Origin: Arthrobacter sp. B1805
Lineage (GTDB): Bacteria; Actinomycetota; Actinomycetes; Actinomycetales; Micrococcaceae
NCBI RefSeq assembly: GCF_002929745.1
Contig: NZ_PJIQ01000001.1
Coordinates: 48,750-112,749 of the forward strand
Reading direction: 5' to 3'
Length of the DNA: 64,000 nucleotides
Shown here: positions 42,341 to 50,982 of the stretch, piece after piece
Numbering within the stretch: position 1 is the first letter of the stretch
How the letters are laid out: each line of letters begins with the position of its first letter
Translations under genes and position numbers: made by a program
The notes under the pieces: model-generated
The model's input: the letters and a program-made list of their open reading frames with translations, nothing else
Databases searched by the model: none
What the model was told of the DNA's origin: nothing

Positions 42341-42763
42341 CTAGGAGGGGTCGGGCAGGGGGCTGGGTGCAGGTGCTGGTTCGGCGGAGGAGGACTGGCG
42401 GCGGAGCTGGCTGCGGAGCCAGTCCTCGACGTCAGCCCTGCGGATACGTCGATGCGAGCCGCGGTACTCGACAGGGAGGGTGCCCGCGTCGGTGAGCTTG
42501 CGCAGGTAGCTGTGCGAGATGCCCGCCAGTTCTGCCGCCTGCGACGTGGTCAGCAGCTCGGCCACCGAGGTCACCTGTACGGCATCGCCGTCGGACAGGC
42601 GGGCGAGGAGGTCGACGACGGCGGCCCGGGCGTCGGACGGCAGGCGGTGCGCGGTGCCGTCCACGAAGACCGTCACATCGGCGCTGCCCGAGAGTGCGCG
42701 CCGCAGGGGCCCTGCCTGCTCGGGAGGAAGTGCTGCGGTGGATCTCGGGGGTCTGGCCGTCAT
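42341..42763 (-). CDS. Excisionase-type (HTH_17) DNA-binding protein
   Basis: 140 residues. The excisionase helix-turn-helix is at about 67-115: LLTTSQAAELAGISHSYLRKL, then VEYRGSHRRIRRADVEDWL. The N-terminal 60 residues carry a small domain seen in antitoxins paired with PIN toxins, but no toxin gene is adjacent, and there is no integrase. The C-terminus is a Pro/Ala/Ser tail. Likely an orphan regulator or antitoxin. Confidence 0.8.
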   Translation of the reverse strand: MTARPPRSTAALPPEQAGPLRRALSGSADVTVFVDGTAHRLPSDARAAVVDLLARLSDGDAVQVTSVAELLTTSQAAELAGISHSYLRKLTDAGTLPVEYRGSHRRIRRADVEDWLRSQLRRQSSSAEPAPAPSPLPDPS

Positions 42764-42848
42764 GGGCCCATTCTGTCAGCCCTGGTGCGCACTCGTGCCG
42801 GGCCGGGCGTCCACCGTCGCCGTCCTTCCACAAGCCCTGGCCGAGGTC

Positions 42849-42869
42849 TATATTTAAGGTATAAGTACC
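42849..42869 (+). promoter_or_regulatory. AT-rich promoter-like element
   Basis: TATATTTAAGGTATAAGTACC is a sharp AT-rich island about 40 bp before the zinc-ribbon gene. It contains GGTA-TAAG-TACC (42858-42869), an inverted repeat, and several -10-like hexamers (TATATT, TATAAG). Confidence 0.5.
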
Positions 42870-42909
42870 CTTACTACCTGCGTCCAACGTCGGCTGCAGG
42901 ACGGAAACG

Positions 42910-43182
42910 GTGATTCTCATGACAACAATCGATCACGGGAGAAGCCTGCGCACGAGCAGCTTCCCCATCTCGCTGGCGGAAGCGGGCGAAGCACCCTTCT
43001 GCCCCCAGTGCCGTACCGATGAATACCTGATCTTCGAGGAGTTCGTTCCAGCGCGGCAGGCGGAACACTCGACCGACCTCCTGCCCGCCAGCGCCAGTTA
43101 CACCTGCTCCGAGTGCGGCACGTTCAACGCGCACGCGGTCCCGGCGTCGTGGCGTCCGCCGCAATGGTTCTGGTACAGCTGA
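42910..43182 (+). CDS. Small zinc-ribbon protein
   Basis: 90 residues with two Cys-x2-Cys knuckles, CPQC (about 31-34) and CSEC (about 65-68), a typical zinc ribbon. No catalytic motif; the C-terminus is aromatic (PPQWFWYS). The GTG has AGGA 8 nt upstream; an ATG at 42919 is possible. Function unknown. Confidence 0.7.
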   Translation: MILMTTIDHGRSLRTSSFPISLAEAGEAPFCPQCRTDEYLIFEEFVPARQAEHSTDLLPASASYTCSECGTFNAHAVPASWRPPQWFWYS

Positions 43183-44094
43183 CTAGCTGACGGACGGCGC
43201 TGGGTCGCCGGTCCGCCCGCCCCAGCCGTTTCCGTCCCCGTCCACCCCGGCAGTGCCACCACGGACGTCCCGATCAGGTTCTGGCCGGTCGTCTCGGGGG
43301 CTCGGTCCGCCCAGCGGTGACGCGTCCGTACCCGGCGGTTCCCCTCTCCGGTCCGCCGGGGTGATCCGGTACGCCGTGCCGCCGTCGACCCTGCGGTACT
43401 CGAGGAGATTGAGCAGCGAGGCCACGCAGAGTGCGAGGCCCGACATCTCGAGGGTCTCCTCGATCAGGGTCAGGACGAAGAACGACGGCGCGGCACCCTC
43501 GTTGAGGAGGGTCATTCCGGCCAGCGACTCGGCGCCGACCGACCCTCCGACGAAGACCAGCCCCGACGCCACGAGTCCGAGCGAGACAGCACGCGGCAGC
43601 GACAGCACGAGCCGGACCAGGAAGGCGCAGAGAACAGCTGCGATCAGGACGCCCGGCAGCACCCATGTGAAGCCGACCGTCACGGGCAGGAAGCGCGCGA
43701 GCTCGTTGCCGACGACGTCGAGGCGTTCGTGCAGCTCGAGCGTCTCGTCCAGTGACAGGAAGAACGCGAGGAAGGAGAAGAAGCCCCAGGAGGAGCGGAA
43801 GCGGACGGCGTGGCGGCAGTAGTACGCGGCGAGCAGGCCGATCACGATCCACAGCCCAGCGCTGAACCAGGTGGGAACGTTGATCTCGCGCCCTACGTCG
43901 AAGAAGTAGAACCAGAAGTGGATGTCCGCGTACGTCTCGGGTGTGGATACTGCGACGGCGCGCCACAGAAGGTAGCTCGCACCACTGAGGACGGCCACCG
44001 GAACCATCAGGACGAGGAAACATCGCACCAGTCGGATCCGTTGCCACGTCCGGATCGCGGCCACCGTTGTCTTTTCGTCCGTCCTGTCGCGCAT
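43183..44094 (-). CDS. Multi-pass membrane protein of unknown function
   Basis: 303 residues with about seven hydrophobic segments and a 55-residue hydrophilic Gly/Asp/Arg-rich C-terminal tail. Conserved-looking acidic residues lie in or beside helices (FLSLDETLELHERLD, TLIEETLEMSGLALC). No known family. AAGGG precedes the ATG at a long spacing. Its stop is directly adjacent to the stop of the convergent zinc-ribbon gene. Confidence 0.7.
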   Translation of the reverse strand: MRDRTDEKTTVAAIRTWQRIRLVRCFLVLMVPVAVLSGASYLLWRAVAVSTPETYADIHFWFYFFDVGREINVPTWFSAGLWIVIGLLAAYYCRHAVRFRSSWGFFSFLAFFLSLDETLELHERLDVVGNELARFLPVTVGFTWVLPGVLIAAVLCAFLVRLVLSLPRAVSLGLVASGLVFVGGSVGAESLAGMTLLNEGAAPSFFVLTLIEETLEMSGLALCVASLLNLLEYRRVDGGTAYRITPADRRGEPPGTDASPLGGPSPRDDRPEPDRDVRGGTAGVDGDGNGWGGRTGDPAPSVS

Positions 44095-44180
44095 TCTTCC
44101 AGCCCTTCTCCTCGCAGCCCCGGTGCTGCCTGAGTAGCGTAGCTGTTCCCGGGAGGCAGCACCGGGTAGCTCGCCCTCGC

Positions 44181-44211
44181 TTGACCTTGACGCTGCGTCA
44201 ACTTCTACTGT
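44181..44211 (+). promoter_or_regulatory. MerR-type promoter with 19-bp spacer and central palindrome
   Basis: TTGACC (-35, 44181-44186) and TACTGT (-10, 44206-44211) are 19 bp apart, the overlong spacer that MerR activators correct. TTGACGC-T-GCGTCAA (44187-44201), a perfect 15-bp palindrome, fills the spacer. It drives the TipAL-like gene, so autoactivation is expected. Confidence 0.85.
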
Positions 44212-44250
44212 GGTTCCCATCGGCGCACGATGCGCTGCAGGAGGAGCCAG

Positions 44251-45015
44251 ATGGACTACCCGATCACCGCCGTTGCACGGCTTGCCGGCACCACGAGCCG
44301 GACGCTGCGGCACTACGCCGACGTCGGCCTGCTGGAGCCGTCCCGGATCGGGAGCAACGGCTACCGCTACTACGACTCGGCAGCCCTGGTGCGGCTCCAG
44401 CGCATCCTGTTGTTGAGGTCGCTCGGCCTGCCGCTGCCGGCTATCAGGGCAGTGCTCGACACCGAAGGCACCGATGCTTCGGCGCCGGCCCTGCGGGCCC
44501 ACCTCGAGCACCTCCGCGGCGAGCAACAGCGACTCGACTGCCAGATCACAGCGGTCCTCACCACGGTGGAGGCCCTCGAACGAGGAGAGGAACCGATGCC
44601 CGAGCACATGTTCGACGGGTTCGACCACACGCGGTACAGGGAGGAGGTCCAGGAGCGCTGGGGGCACGAAGCCTACGCGCACGGTGACTCCCGGTGGCGT
44701 GGCAGGTCCGACGCCGAGAAGGAATCGTTCGGGAAGGAGCTCGCCGGACTGAACGCCGATTGGGCCGCTGCCGCCGCGCGGGGCATCGAGCCGACGAGCG
44801 CCGAAGCCCAGGACCTGGCCCAACGGCACATGACCTGGCTCTCGGGCGTACCCGGCGTGCCCCGCACGAAGGATGGTTCCCTGCCTACCGGATACGTCCG
44901 TGGACTGGGCGACATGTACGTGACCGACCCCCGCTTCGCTTCCAACTACGGCGGGCGGGGCGGGGCGGAACTCGTCCGGGACGCCCTGGGCGAGTGGTTG
45001 TCGCGATCGTCCTGA
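44251..45015 (+). CDS. TipAL-like MerR regulator with TipAS drug-binding domain
   Basis: 254 residues. N-terminal MerR helix-turn-helix (YPITAVARLAGTTSRTLRHYADVGLLEPSRIGSNGYRYY, in part), a dimerising coiled coil (about 75-110), then a TipAS domain (MFDGFDHTRYREEVQERWG..., DMYVTDPRFASNYGG). TipAS domains bind thiopeptide and other cyclic antibiotics in an induced globin-like fold. AGGAGGAG precedes the ATG at 44251. Together with its own promoter type, this is an antibiotic-responsive autoregulator; no exporter gene lies next to it. Confidence 0.92.
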   Translation: MDYPITAVARLAGTTSRTLRHYADVGLLEPSRIGSNGYRYYDSAALVRLQRILLLRSLGLPLPAIRAVLDTEGTDASAPALRAHLEHLRGEQQRLDCQITAVLTTVEALERGEEPMPEHMFDGFDHTRYREEVQERWGHEAYAHGDSRWRGRSDAEKESFGKELAGLNADWAAAAARGIEPTSAEAQDLAQRHMTWLSGVPGVPRTKDGSLPTGYVRGLGDMYVTDPRFASNYGGRGGAELVRDALGEWLSRSS

Positions 45016-45130
45016 CGTCCAGGGTCACTCCCGTGTGCAGCGGTCCGGGTGGTGCTCCTATGCTGGATCGAGCACCCTCCGGGCTCTGTCCCTGCTGGGT
45101 GGTCGTGGAACCGTGCCGGGAGGTCGAGCA

Positions 45131-45973
45131 GTGACGACGGACAGCAGCGCCGACCCGCAGGGACTGGCGAGCCGGGCCGCCGATGCCGCCGAATGCGTGT
45201 CCGATACACGCGCGCTCGATGTCGTGGCACGCCTGGGCTTCGCGGCGCTCGCTGTGGTGCACATTCTGATCGGGATCATCGCGCTCCGTCTTGCTTTCGG
45301 CGGCAACGGGGAGGCCGAACCGACCGGCGCGCTCGAGGAGGTCGCAGAGGGGCGTCTCGGGACGCCGATCATGTGGATCTGCGCTGCGGGATGCGCGGGT
45401 CTCGCGCTGTGGCAATTCAGCGAGGCGACGCTGCGCGCTCGCCACCTCACCACCGGGCAGCGCATCGGCAAGCACCTCTCGTCCGGATCGCTTGCGATCA
45501 TCTACGGATCCATGGCCGGCACGTTCGCGCGTTTCGCGCTCGGTAACGGTCCTGACTCCTCGGAATCGACGGTGGACTTCACCCGGACACTGCTCGCATC
45601 GCGGTTCGGCGTGCTCCTCGTGTTCCTGACCGCCGCCATCATCCTCGGGATCGGCCTGCATTTCGTCATCAAGGGGGTACGGCGCGCCTTCCGGCCAGAA
45701 CTCCAGGCGTTCGAGGACACAGCCCACGGGCGCGTCATCGAGGTCCTCGGCGTCGTGGGGCACGTGGCGAAAGGCGTCGCGCTGCTCCTTGTCGGCGGGT
45801 TGTTCGTCGTGGCGGGCCTTAACCACGATCCGCAGGGATCAACGGGACTCGACGGCAGCCTGAAGGCCCTCCAGTACCACCCCGCCGGTGTCTACGTGCT
45901 CACAGCGATCGCCGTGGGCCTGATCTGCTACGGGATCTTCGCCATCATCCGGTCCGTCTTCGGCCGGATGTGA
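45131..45973 (+). CDS. DUF1206 membrane protein
   Basis: 280 residues with six membrane segments arranged as three similar pairs, the DUF1206 layout (ARLGFAALAVVHILIGIIALRLAFG; GSLAIIYGSMAGTFARFALG; VGHVAKGVALLLVGGLFVVAG). Function unknown. GTG start preceded by GGGAGG; TATGCT at 45059-45064 may be its -10 box. It follows the TipAL-like gene and might be part of that response, but has space for its own promoter. Confidence 0.85.
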   Translation: MTTDSSADPQGLASRAADAAECVSDTRALDVVARLGFAALAVVHILIGIIALRLAFGGNGEAEPTGALEEVAEGRLGTPIMWICAAGCAGLALWQFSEATLRARHLTTGQRIGKHLSSGSLAIIYGSMAGTFARFALGNGPDSSESTVDFTRTLLASRFGVLLVFLTAAIILGIGLHFVIKGVRRAFRPELQAFEDTAHGRVIEVLGVVGHVAKGVALLLVGGLFVVAGLNHDPQGSTGLDGSLKALQYHPAGVYVLTAIAVGLICYGIFAIIRSVFGRM

Positions 45974-46000
45974 GTGCTCGTCTCATGCGCGCCGGAGTCC

Positions 46001-47497
46001 CTACGGCTGGCTCGCCGGGAGCAGGCGCTGCTGCTCGCCGGCGGTTAGGGGCGCAGGTTCGTAGCGGATCGTCCGTGCAGCGGCACGGGCCGCTGCCCTG
46101 ACGCCTGCGAGTCCGGCTCCGTCGGCGAGGAGGCCGGCAGCACGGGCCTGGACGAGGACGTTGCCGAGTGCGGTGGCCTCCACCGGCCCCGCGAGGACGG
46201 GAAGGCCCGTCCGGTCCGCTGTCAGCTGGCAGAGCAGGGCGTTCTGGGACCCGCCACCCACCACGTGGATGACGTCGATCCGTGTTCCGGACAGACGCTC
46301 GGCGTCCCGCAGCGTGCGCGCGTAGGCGTTCGCGAGGCTGTCCAGGATGCACCGCACGACGGCTTCGCGTGACGACGGTACAGGCCCCCCTGCTGCCTCG
46401 GCGGCGCGACGGATACGGGACGGCATGCCGCCCGGCGCCAGGAACTCGGTGCTGTCGGCGTCGACGGTCGGCCCGCCCGGAGGCAGGTGTCCCGCGCTGG
46501 CAAGCAGACTGAGGAGGTCGGGTTCGGGCCCCTCGATGCTCCACTCCCGCAGGCACTCCTGCAAGAGCCAGAGACCTCCGGTGTTGCGGAGGTACCGAAT
46601 GGTCCCGTCGACGCCCCGCTCGTTGGTGAAGTTCGCGGCGCGGCTCTCGGGGGTCAGGATGGGTGCCTCGAGTTCGACGCCCACGAGAGACCACGTGCCG
46701 GAGGAGATGTAGGCGAAGTGCGGTGATTCCGCCGGAACGGCGGCGACGGCGGATGCGGTGTCGTGCGATCCCACGGCGACGACGGCGGTCCGCTCCGAGA
46801 GGCCCGTCGCTCGCGCGGCCGCGGGGGACAGGTGCCCGATGACCGCTCCGGGCTCGACGAGCGGCGGGAAGAGGTCCGGTGACAGGCCCAGTGGCACGAA
46901 GAGGTCCGCCGCCCAGGTGCCCGTACCGGCATCGAGCAGGCCCGTGGTCGATGCGTTGGTCGACTCGGTACGGCGCACGCCCGTCAGTCGGTACGCGAGC
47001 AGGTCCGGGATGAGCAGTGCCTGGACGCCGTCCAGCGAGCGTTCGGCGGCCAGCTGATAGACCGTGTTGAAGGGCAGGAACTGCAGCCCGGTGCGCGCGT
47101 AGAGCTGTTCCGGTGGGACGGCCGCGTGCACGACGCCGATGGTCGACTCGGTCCGGGCGTCGCGGTAGCTGAAGGGAAGGTGGCGCAACCTGCCGGCGTC
47201 GTCGACCAGTCCGTAGTCCACGGCCCAGGTGTCGATCCCGATACTCGTGACGGCGTCGCCGGCCGCGGCCGCCGTCTCGGCGGCGGCCGCGAGCCCGGCG
47301 AGAACCTCCTCGAAGAGTGACTCGATGTCCCAGCGCAGCGCTCCGCCCAGGAACTGTGCGCCGTTCGGAAAGCGGTGGACGGTGCGCAGGTCCGGACCAT
47401 CCTCCGTCAGGCTGCCCAGGATCACGCGTCCGGAGGAGGCGCCGATATCGACGGCGGCGAACACCTCCCTGCGGGCCCCCTTCATCCCACCGGCCAT
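46001..47497 (-). CDS. rhaB: Rhamnulokinase
   Basis: 498 residues, FGGY carbohydrate kinase: phosphate-1 loop DIGASSGRVILG, IDTWAVDYGLVD, GSHDTASAVAAVP and VVGGGSQNALLCQLTADRTGLPV in the C-terminal domain. It phosphorylates L-rhamnulose to L-rhamnulose 1-phosphate. Third gene of rhaI-rhaEW-rhaB; its ATG follows the aldolase stop after one base. Expected to be under the LacI-type regulator encoded at 50983. Confidence 0.94.
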   Translation of the reverse strand: MAGGMKGARREVFAAVDIGASSGRVILGSLTEDGPDLRTVHRFPNGAQFLGGALRWDIESLFEEVLAGLAAAAETAAAAGDAVTSIGIDTWAVDYGLVDDAGRLRHLPFSYRDARTESTIGVVHAAVPPEQLYARTGLQFLPFNTVYQLAAERSLDGVQALLIPDLLAYRLTGVRRTESTNASTTGLLDAGTGTWAADLFVPLGLSPDLFPPLVEPGAVIGHLSPAAARATGLSERTAVVAVGSHDTASAVAAVPAESPHFAYISSGTWSLVGVELEAPILTPESRAANFTNERGVDGTIRYLRNTGGLWLLQECLREWSIEGPEPDLLSLLASAGHLPPGGPTVDADSTEFLAPGGMPSRIRRAAEAAGGPVPSSREAVVRCILDSLANAYARTLRDAERLSGTRIDVIHVVGGGSQNALLCQLTADRTGLPVLAGPVEATALGNVLVQARAAGLLADGAGLAGVRAAARAAARTIRYEPAPLTAGEQQRLLPASQP

Positions 47498-47498
47498 G

Positions 47499-49598
47499 TC
47501 AGCGCAGGAACGCCGCGGCGACGCCGGCGTCCACGGGGATGTGCAGGCCCGTGGTGTGCGAGAGTTCGGCGGAGGTCAGGACGGCGACGGCGTTGGCCAC
47601 GTTCTCCGGCAGCACCTCGCGCTTGAGGAGCGTGCGCTGCGCGTAGTACTCACCCAGCTTCTCCTCTTCCACGCCGTAGACGGCGGCGCGCTTGGCACCC
47701 CACCCGCCGGCGAAGATACCGGAGCCGCGCACCACGCCGTCGGGGTTGATGCCGTTGACGCGGACGCCGTAGCCGCCCAGTTCGGCGGCGAGCAGGCGGA
47801 CCTGATGTGCCTGGTCGGCCTTCGTGGCGCTGTAGGCGATGTTGTTGGGGCCCGCGAACACGGAGTTCTTCGAGGAGATGTAGATGATGTCGCCGCCCAT
47901 GTCCTGCTCGATGAGCACCTTCGCTGCCGCCTGCGACATGAGGAAGGAGCCCTTCGCCATGACGTTGTGCTGCAGGTCCCAGTCCTTCTCGGTCGTCTCG
48001 AGGAGGGGCTTCGAGATGGAGAGGCCCGCGTTGTTCACCACGAGGTCGAGTCCACCGAAGGCCAGCACGGCGGCCTTCACGGCCTCCTGTACCTGGGCGG
48101 GATCGGTGACGTCCGCCTGGACGCCGATCGCCACGTCGGGGCCACCGAGTTCGTCGGCCACCGAGCTCGCGCTGTCGATGTTGAGGTCCGCGATGACGAT
48201 GCACGCACCCTCGGCCGCCAGCCGTGTGGCGATGGCCTTGCCGATGCCCGACGCGGCTCCGGTCACGAGGGCGATGCGCCCGGCGTGCCACTTCGGCTTC
48301 GGCATGCGCGCGAGCTTGGCCTCCTCGAGCGCCCAGTACTCGATGCGGAACTTCTCGACCTCGTCGATGGGTGAGTAGGTCGAGATGGCTTCCGCCCCGC
48401 GCATCACGTTGATCGCGTTCAGGTAGAACTCACCGGCGACGCGGGCGGTCTGCTTGTTGGCACCGAAGGAGAACATACCCACGCCCGGTACGAGCACGAT
48501 CGCGGGGTCCGCGCCGCGCATGGCCGGCGAATCCGGCGCTGCGTGGCGCTCGTAGTAGGCCGCGTAGTCCTTCCGGTATTCCGCGTGCAGCTCGTGCAGG
48601 CGCAGCAGGCAGCTTTCGACGTCGGCGCCCGCGGGCAGATCCAGGATCAGTGGCTTGACCTTGGTGCGCAGGAAGTGGTCGGGGCAGCTCGTTCCGAGCG
48701 CGCCGAGACGCGGGTGGTTGGTCGAGGCGAGGAAGTCGAGGACGCGGGGATCGTCGGTGAAGTGGCCCACCTGTGCCTTGTCGGTGGAGGCGAGCCCGCG
48801 GATCGTCGGTGCCAGGGCCGCGGCCTTGGCCCGGCGCTCCTGCTCGGGGAGCGCCGCGTAGCCCTCGAGTGCAGGGCCGAAGGGCTCCGCCTTGCCGTGC
48901 TCGGCGATGTACCGTTCGGCCGTCTCGATGATCCAGAGCGAGTTCGCCTCGGCCTCGGCCGAGGTCTCTCCCCACGCGGTGATGCCGTGGCCGCCGAGGA
49001 TCGTGCCGATCGCCTCGGGGTTGGCTTCCTTGATGGCGGCGATGTCGAGGCCGAGCTGGAAGCCGGGGCGGCGCCAGGGCACCCAGACCACCTTGTTGCC
49101 GAAGATGGTCGAGGTCAGTGCCTCCCCGTCGACAGCGGTGGCGATGGCGATGCCGGAATCGGGGTGCAGGTGGTCGACGTGCGCGGCATCGACGAGCCCG
49201 TGCATGGCCGTGTCGATGGACGGCGCTGCGCCGCCCTTGCCGTGCAGCGTGTAGTCGAACGCCGCGACCATCTCGTCCTCACGCTCGACACCCGGATACA
49301 CCGAACGCAGGGCGCGCATCCGGTCCAGCCGCAGGACGGCGAGCCCGGATTCCTTGAGCGTACCGAGGTCGCCGCCGGATCCCTTGACCCAGAGAAGCTC
49401 GACGTCCTCGCCCGTGGCCGGATCGAATCCGATACCCTTCGCGGACGTGTTGCCGCCGGCGTAGTTGGTGTTGCGCTTGTCCGCGCCCAGGCGGTTCGAC
49501 CGCTCGATGAGGTCCTGCACCGTCTGGTTGACGGTCTGGTCTGTGGAACCGTTGGTGGAGGCGCTCGTTGCGTGCCCCGTCGTCGTCGTCACTGTCAT
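47499..49598 (-). CDS. rhaEW: Bifunctional rhamnulose-1-phosphate aldolase / lactaldehyde dehydrogenase
   Basis: 699 residues. The N-terminal class II aldolase (about 1-400) has metal ligands in HVDHLHPDSG and GGHGITAWGET. The C-terminal SDR (about 430-699) has TGAASGIG, NNAG and catalytic YSATK. The fusion splits rhamnulose 1-phosphate to DHAP and L-lactaldehyde and oxidises the latter to lactate. The ATG overlaps the rhaI stop (ATGA), which fixes the start; an in-frame ATG 9 bp upstream is less likely. Confidence 0.95.
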   Translation of the reverse strand: MTVTTTTGHATSASTNGSTDQTVNQTVQDLIERSNRLGADKRNTNYAGGNTSAKGIGFDPATGEDVELLWVKGSGGDLGTLKESGLAVLRLDRMRALRSVYPGVEREDEMVAAFDYTLHGKGGAAPSIDTAMHGLVDAAHVDHLHPDSGIAIATAVDGEALTSTIFGNKVVWVPWRRPGFQLGLDIAAIKEANPEAIGTILGGHGITAWGETSAEAEANSLWIIETAERYIAEHGKAEPFGPALEGYAALPEQERRAKAAALAPTIRGLASTDKAQVGHFTDDPRVLDFLASTNHPRLGALGTSCPDHFLRTKVKPLILDLPAGADVESCLLRLHELHAEYRKDYAAYYERHAAPDSPAMRGADPAIVLVPGVGMFSFGANKQTARVAGEFYLNAINVMRGAEAISTYSPIDEVEKFRIEYWALEEAKLARMPKPKWHAGRIALVTGAASGIGKAIATRLAAEGACIVIADLNIDSASSVADELGGPDVAIGVQADVTDPAQVQEAVKAAVLAFGGLDLVVNNAGLSISKPLLETTEKDWDLQHNVMAKGSFLMSQAAAKVLIEQDMGGDIIYISSKNSVFAGPNNIAYSATKADQAHQVRLLAAELGGYGVRVNGINPDGVVRGSGIFAGGWGAKRAAVYGVEEEKLGEYYAQRTLLKREVLPENVANAVAVLTSAELSHTTGLHIPVDAGVAAAFLR

Positions 49599-50761
49599 GC
49601 TCCCCATCCGGCCTGCTGGCCGCCCTGTCGTTCGCTGTTGATTCGGTCCTGGTACCCACTGGCGCGGTACGCCTCCATGGGATCCGCGGGCAGTCCCTTG
49701 GACTCGCGCCACTGCGCCAGGCCCGGGCGGACGTCCGTGTAGAAGGCGTCCATCATGATCGCGTTGGCAGCGAGGACGTCGCCGGATTCCTGTGCCGCGG
49801 TGAGCGCCGGCCGGTCGATGAGCAGTGCACGCGCCGTCATCTCCTGGACGTTCAGCACCGAACGGATCTGCCCCGGGATCTTCTCCTCCAGGTTGTGGCA
49901 CTGGTCGAGCATGAGGGCGATGCCGCTCTCGGGTGCGAGGCCGCCGCCGCGCACCACCTCCGCCATGATCCGGAACAGCTGGAACGGATCCGCGGCTCCG
50001 ACGATCAGGTCGTCGTCCGCATAGAAACGCGAGTTGAAGTCGAAGGATCCGAGCTTCCCGAGGCGGATGAGCTGCGCCACGATGAATTCGATATTCGTGC
50101 CTGGTGCGTGGTGACCGGTGTCGAGGCACACGAGGGCCTTCTCCCCGAGCTGCAGGCAGTGCGCATAGGAGGTGCCCCAGTCGGGAACGTCCGTGTGGTA
50201 GAACGCCGGTTCGAAGAACTTGTACTCGAGGACCAGCCGCTGGTCCTCGCCGAGGCGGTCGTACACCTTCCGGAGGGAATCCTGCAGCCAGTCCTGCCGG
50301 GACCGCATGTCCGCCTGCCCTGGGTAGTTGGAGCCGTCCGCCAGCCAGATCTTGAGGTCGCGCGAACCCGTGACGTTCATGACCTCGATGCACTCGTACA
50401 TGTGGTCGATCGCCTTGTTCCGCACCGCGGCGTCGCTGTGCGTCAGGCTGCCGAACTTGTAGTCGTCGTCCTGGAAGGTGTTGCTGTTGATGGTGCCGAG
50501 CGCGACGCCGTTCTCGGCGGCGAAGTCAGCGAGGACACCGTAGTCGTCCACCTTGTCCCAGGGAATGTGGAGGGCGACACTCGGAGCGAGCCCGGTCAGG
50601 CGGTTGACCATGCCCGCGTCCGCGATCTTCTCCTGCACGGTACGAGGCGTGCCGGGGGTGGCGAAGACCTTGAAGCGTGTTCCGGAATTGCCGTAGGCCC
50701 AGGAGGGCACCTCGATGGCGAGCTGCTCCAGCTGCGCCGCGATGTCGTCGATGACAGTCAT
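49595..50761 (-). CDS. rhaI: L-rhamnose isomerase (RhaI type)
   Basis: 388 residues, xylose-isomerase-like barrel of the Pseudomonas stutzeri L-RhI class: LALEYKFFEP-type VLEYKFFEPAFYHTD, CLDTGHHAPGTNIEFI, GSFDFNSRFYADDDL supply the metal-binding Glu, Asp and His. It converts L-rhamnose to L-rhamnulose. GGAGAGAG precedes the ATG. First gene of the catabolic operon; paired LacI-type operators and a leader hairpin lie upstream. Confidence 0.95.
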   Translation of the reverse strand: MTVIDDIAAQLEQLAIEVPSWAYGNSGTRFKVFATPGTPRTVQEKIADAGMVNRLTGLAPSVALHIPWDKVDDYGVLADFAAENGVALGTINSNTFQDDDYKFGSLTHSDAAVRNKAIDHMYECIEVMNVTGSRDLKIWLADGSNYPGQADMRSRQDWLQDSLRKVYDRLGEDQRLVLEYKFFEPAFYHTDVPDWGTSYAHCLQLGEKALVCLDTGHHAPGTNIEFIVAQLIRLGKLGSFDFNSRFYADDDLIVGAADPFQLFRIMAEVVRGGGLAPESGIALMLDQCHNLEEKIPGQIRSVLNVQEMTARALLIDRPALTAAQESGDVLAANAIMMDAFYTDVRPGLAQWRESKGLPADPMEAYRASGYQDRINSERQGGQQAGWGA

Positions 50762-50826
50762 GTACTCTCTCCAGCGTGGTGGCGACCGGGTGCTTCGTCA
50801 CACCTCGGACGGCGGTTTCTCGTGGG

Positions 50827-50855
50827 CCTTCCCGGCATGGATCGTGCCGGGAGGG
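50827..50855 (-). promoter_or_regulatory. Hairpin in the rhaI leader
   Basis: Inverted repeat with 11-bp stem (50827-50837 with 50845-50855, one G-T pair) and 7-nt loop, between the operators and the rhaI start. It may be an attenuator, an mRNA-stability element, or a terminator isolating the divergent genes. Confidence 0.5.
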
Positions 50856-50877
50856 TGAAGTGCGGATGGCGTGTCTT

Positions 50878-50902
50878 TGAATCGTTTCAGTGACACGTTT
50901 CA
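50878..50902. promoter_or_regulatory. Paired LacI-type operators between rhaI and regulator
   Basis: TGAATCGTTTCA (50878-50889) and TGACACGTTTCA (50891-50902), 13 bp apart start to start. The first is the exact reverse complement of the site at 52109-52120. TATCCT at 50907-50912 is a possible -10 box of the regulator gene. Confidence 0.85.
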
Positions 50903-50982
50903 AAGTTATCCTTGCTTGAGACCGAGTGTCAACAGTCCTGTCGCCGCCTTCCGTGCGCCGGGGCCTGAGCGTCGAGGAAACC

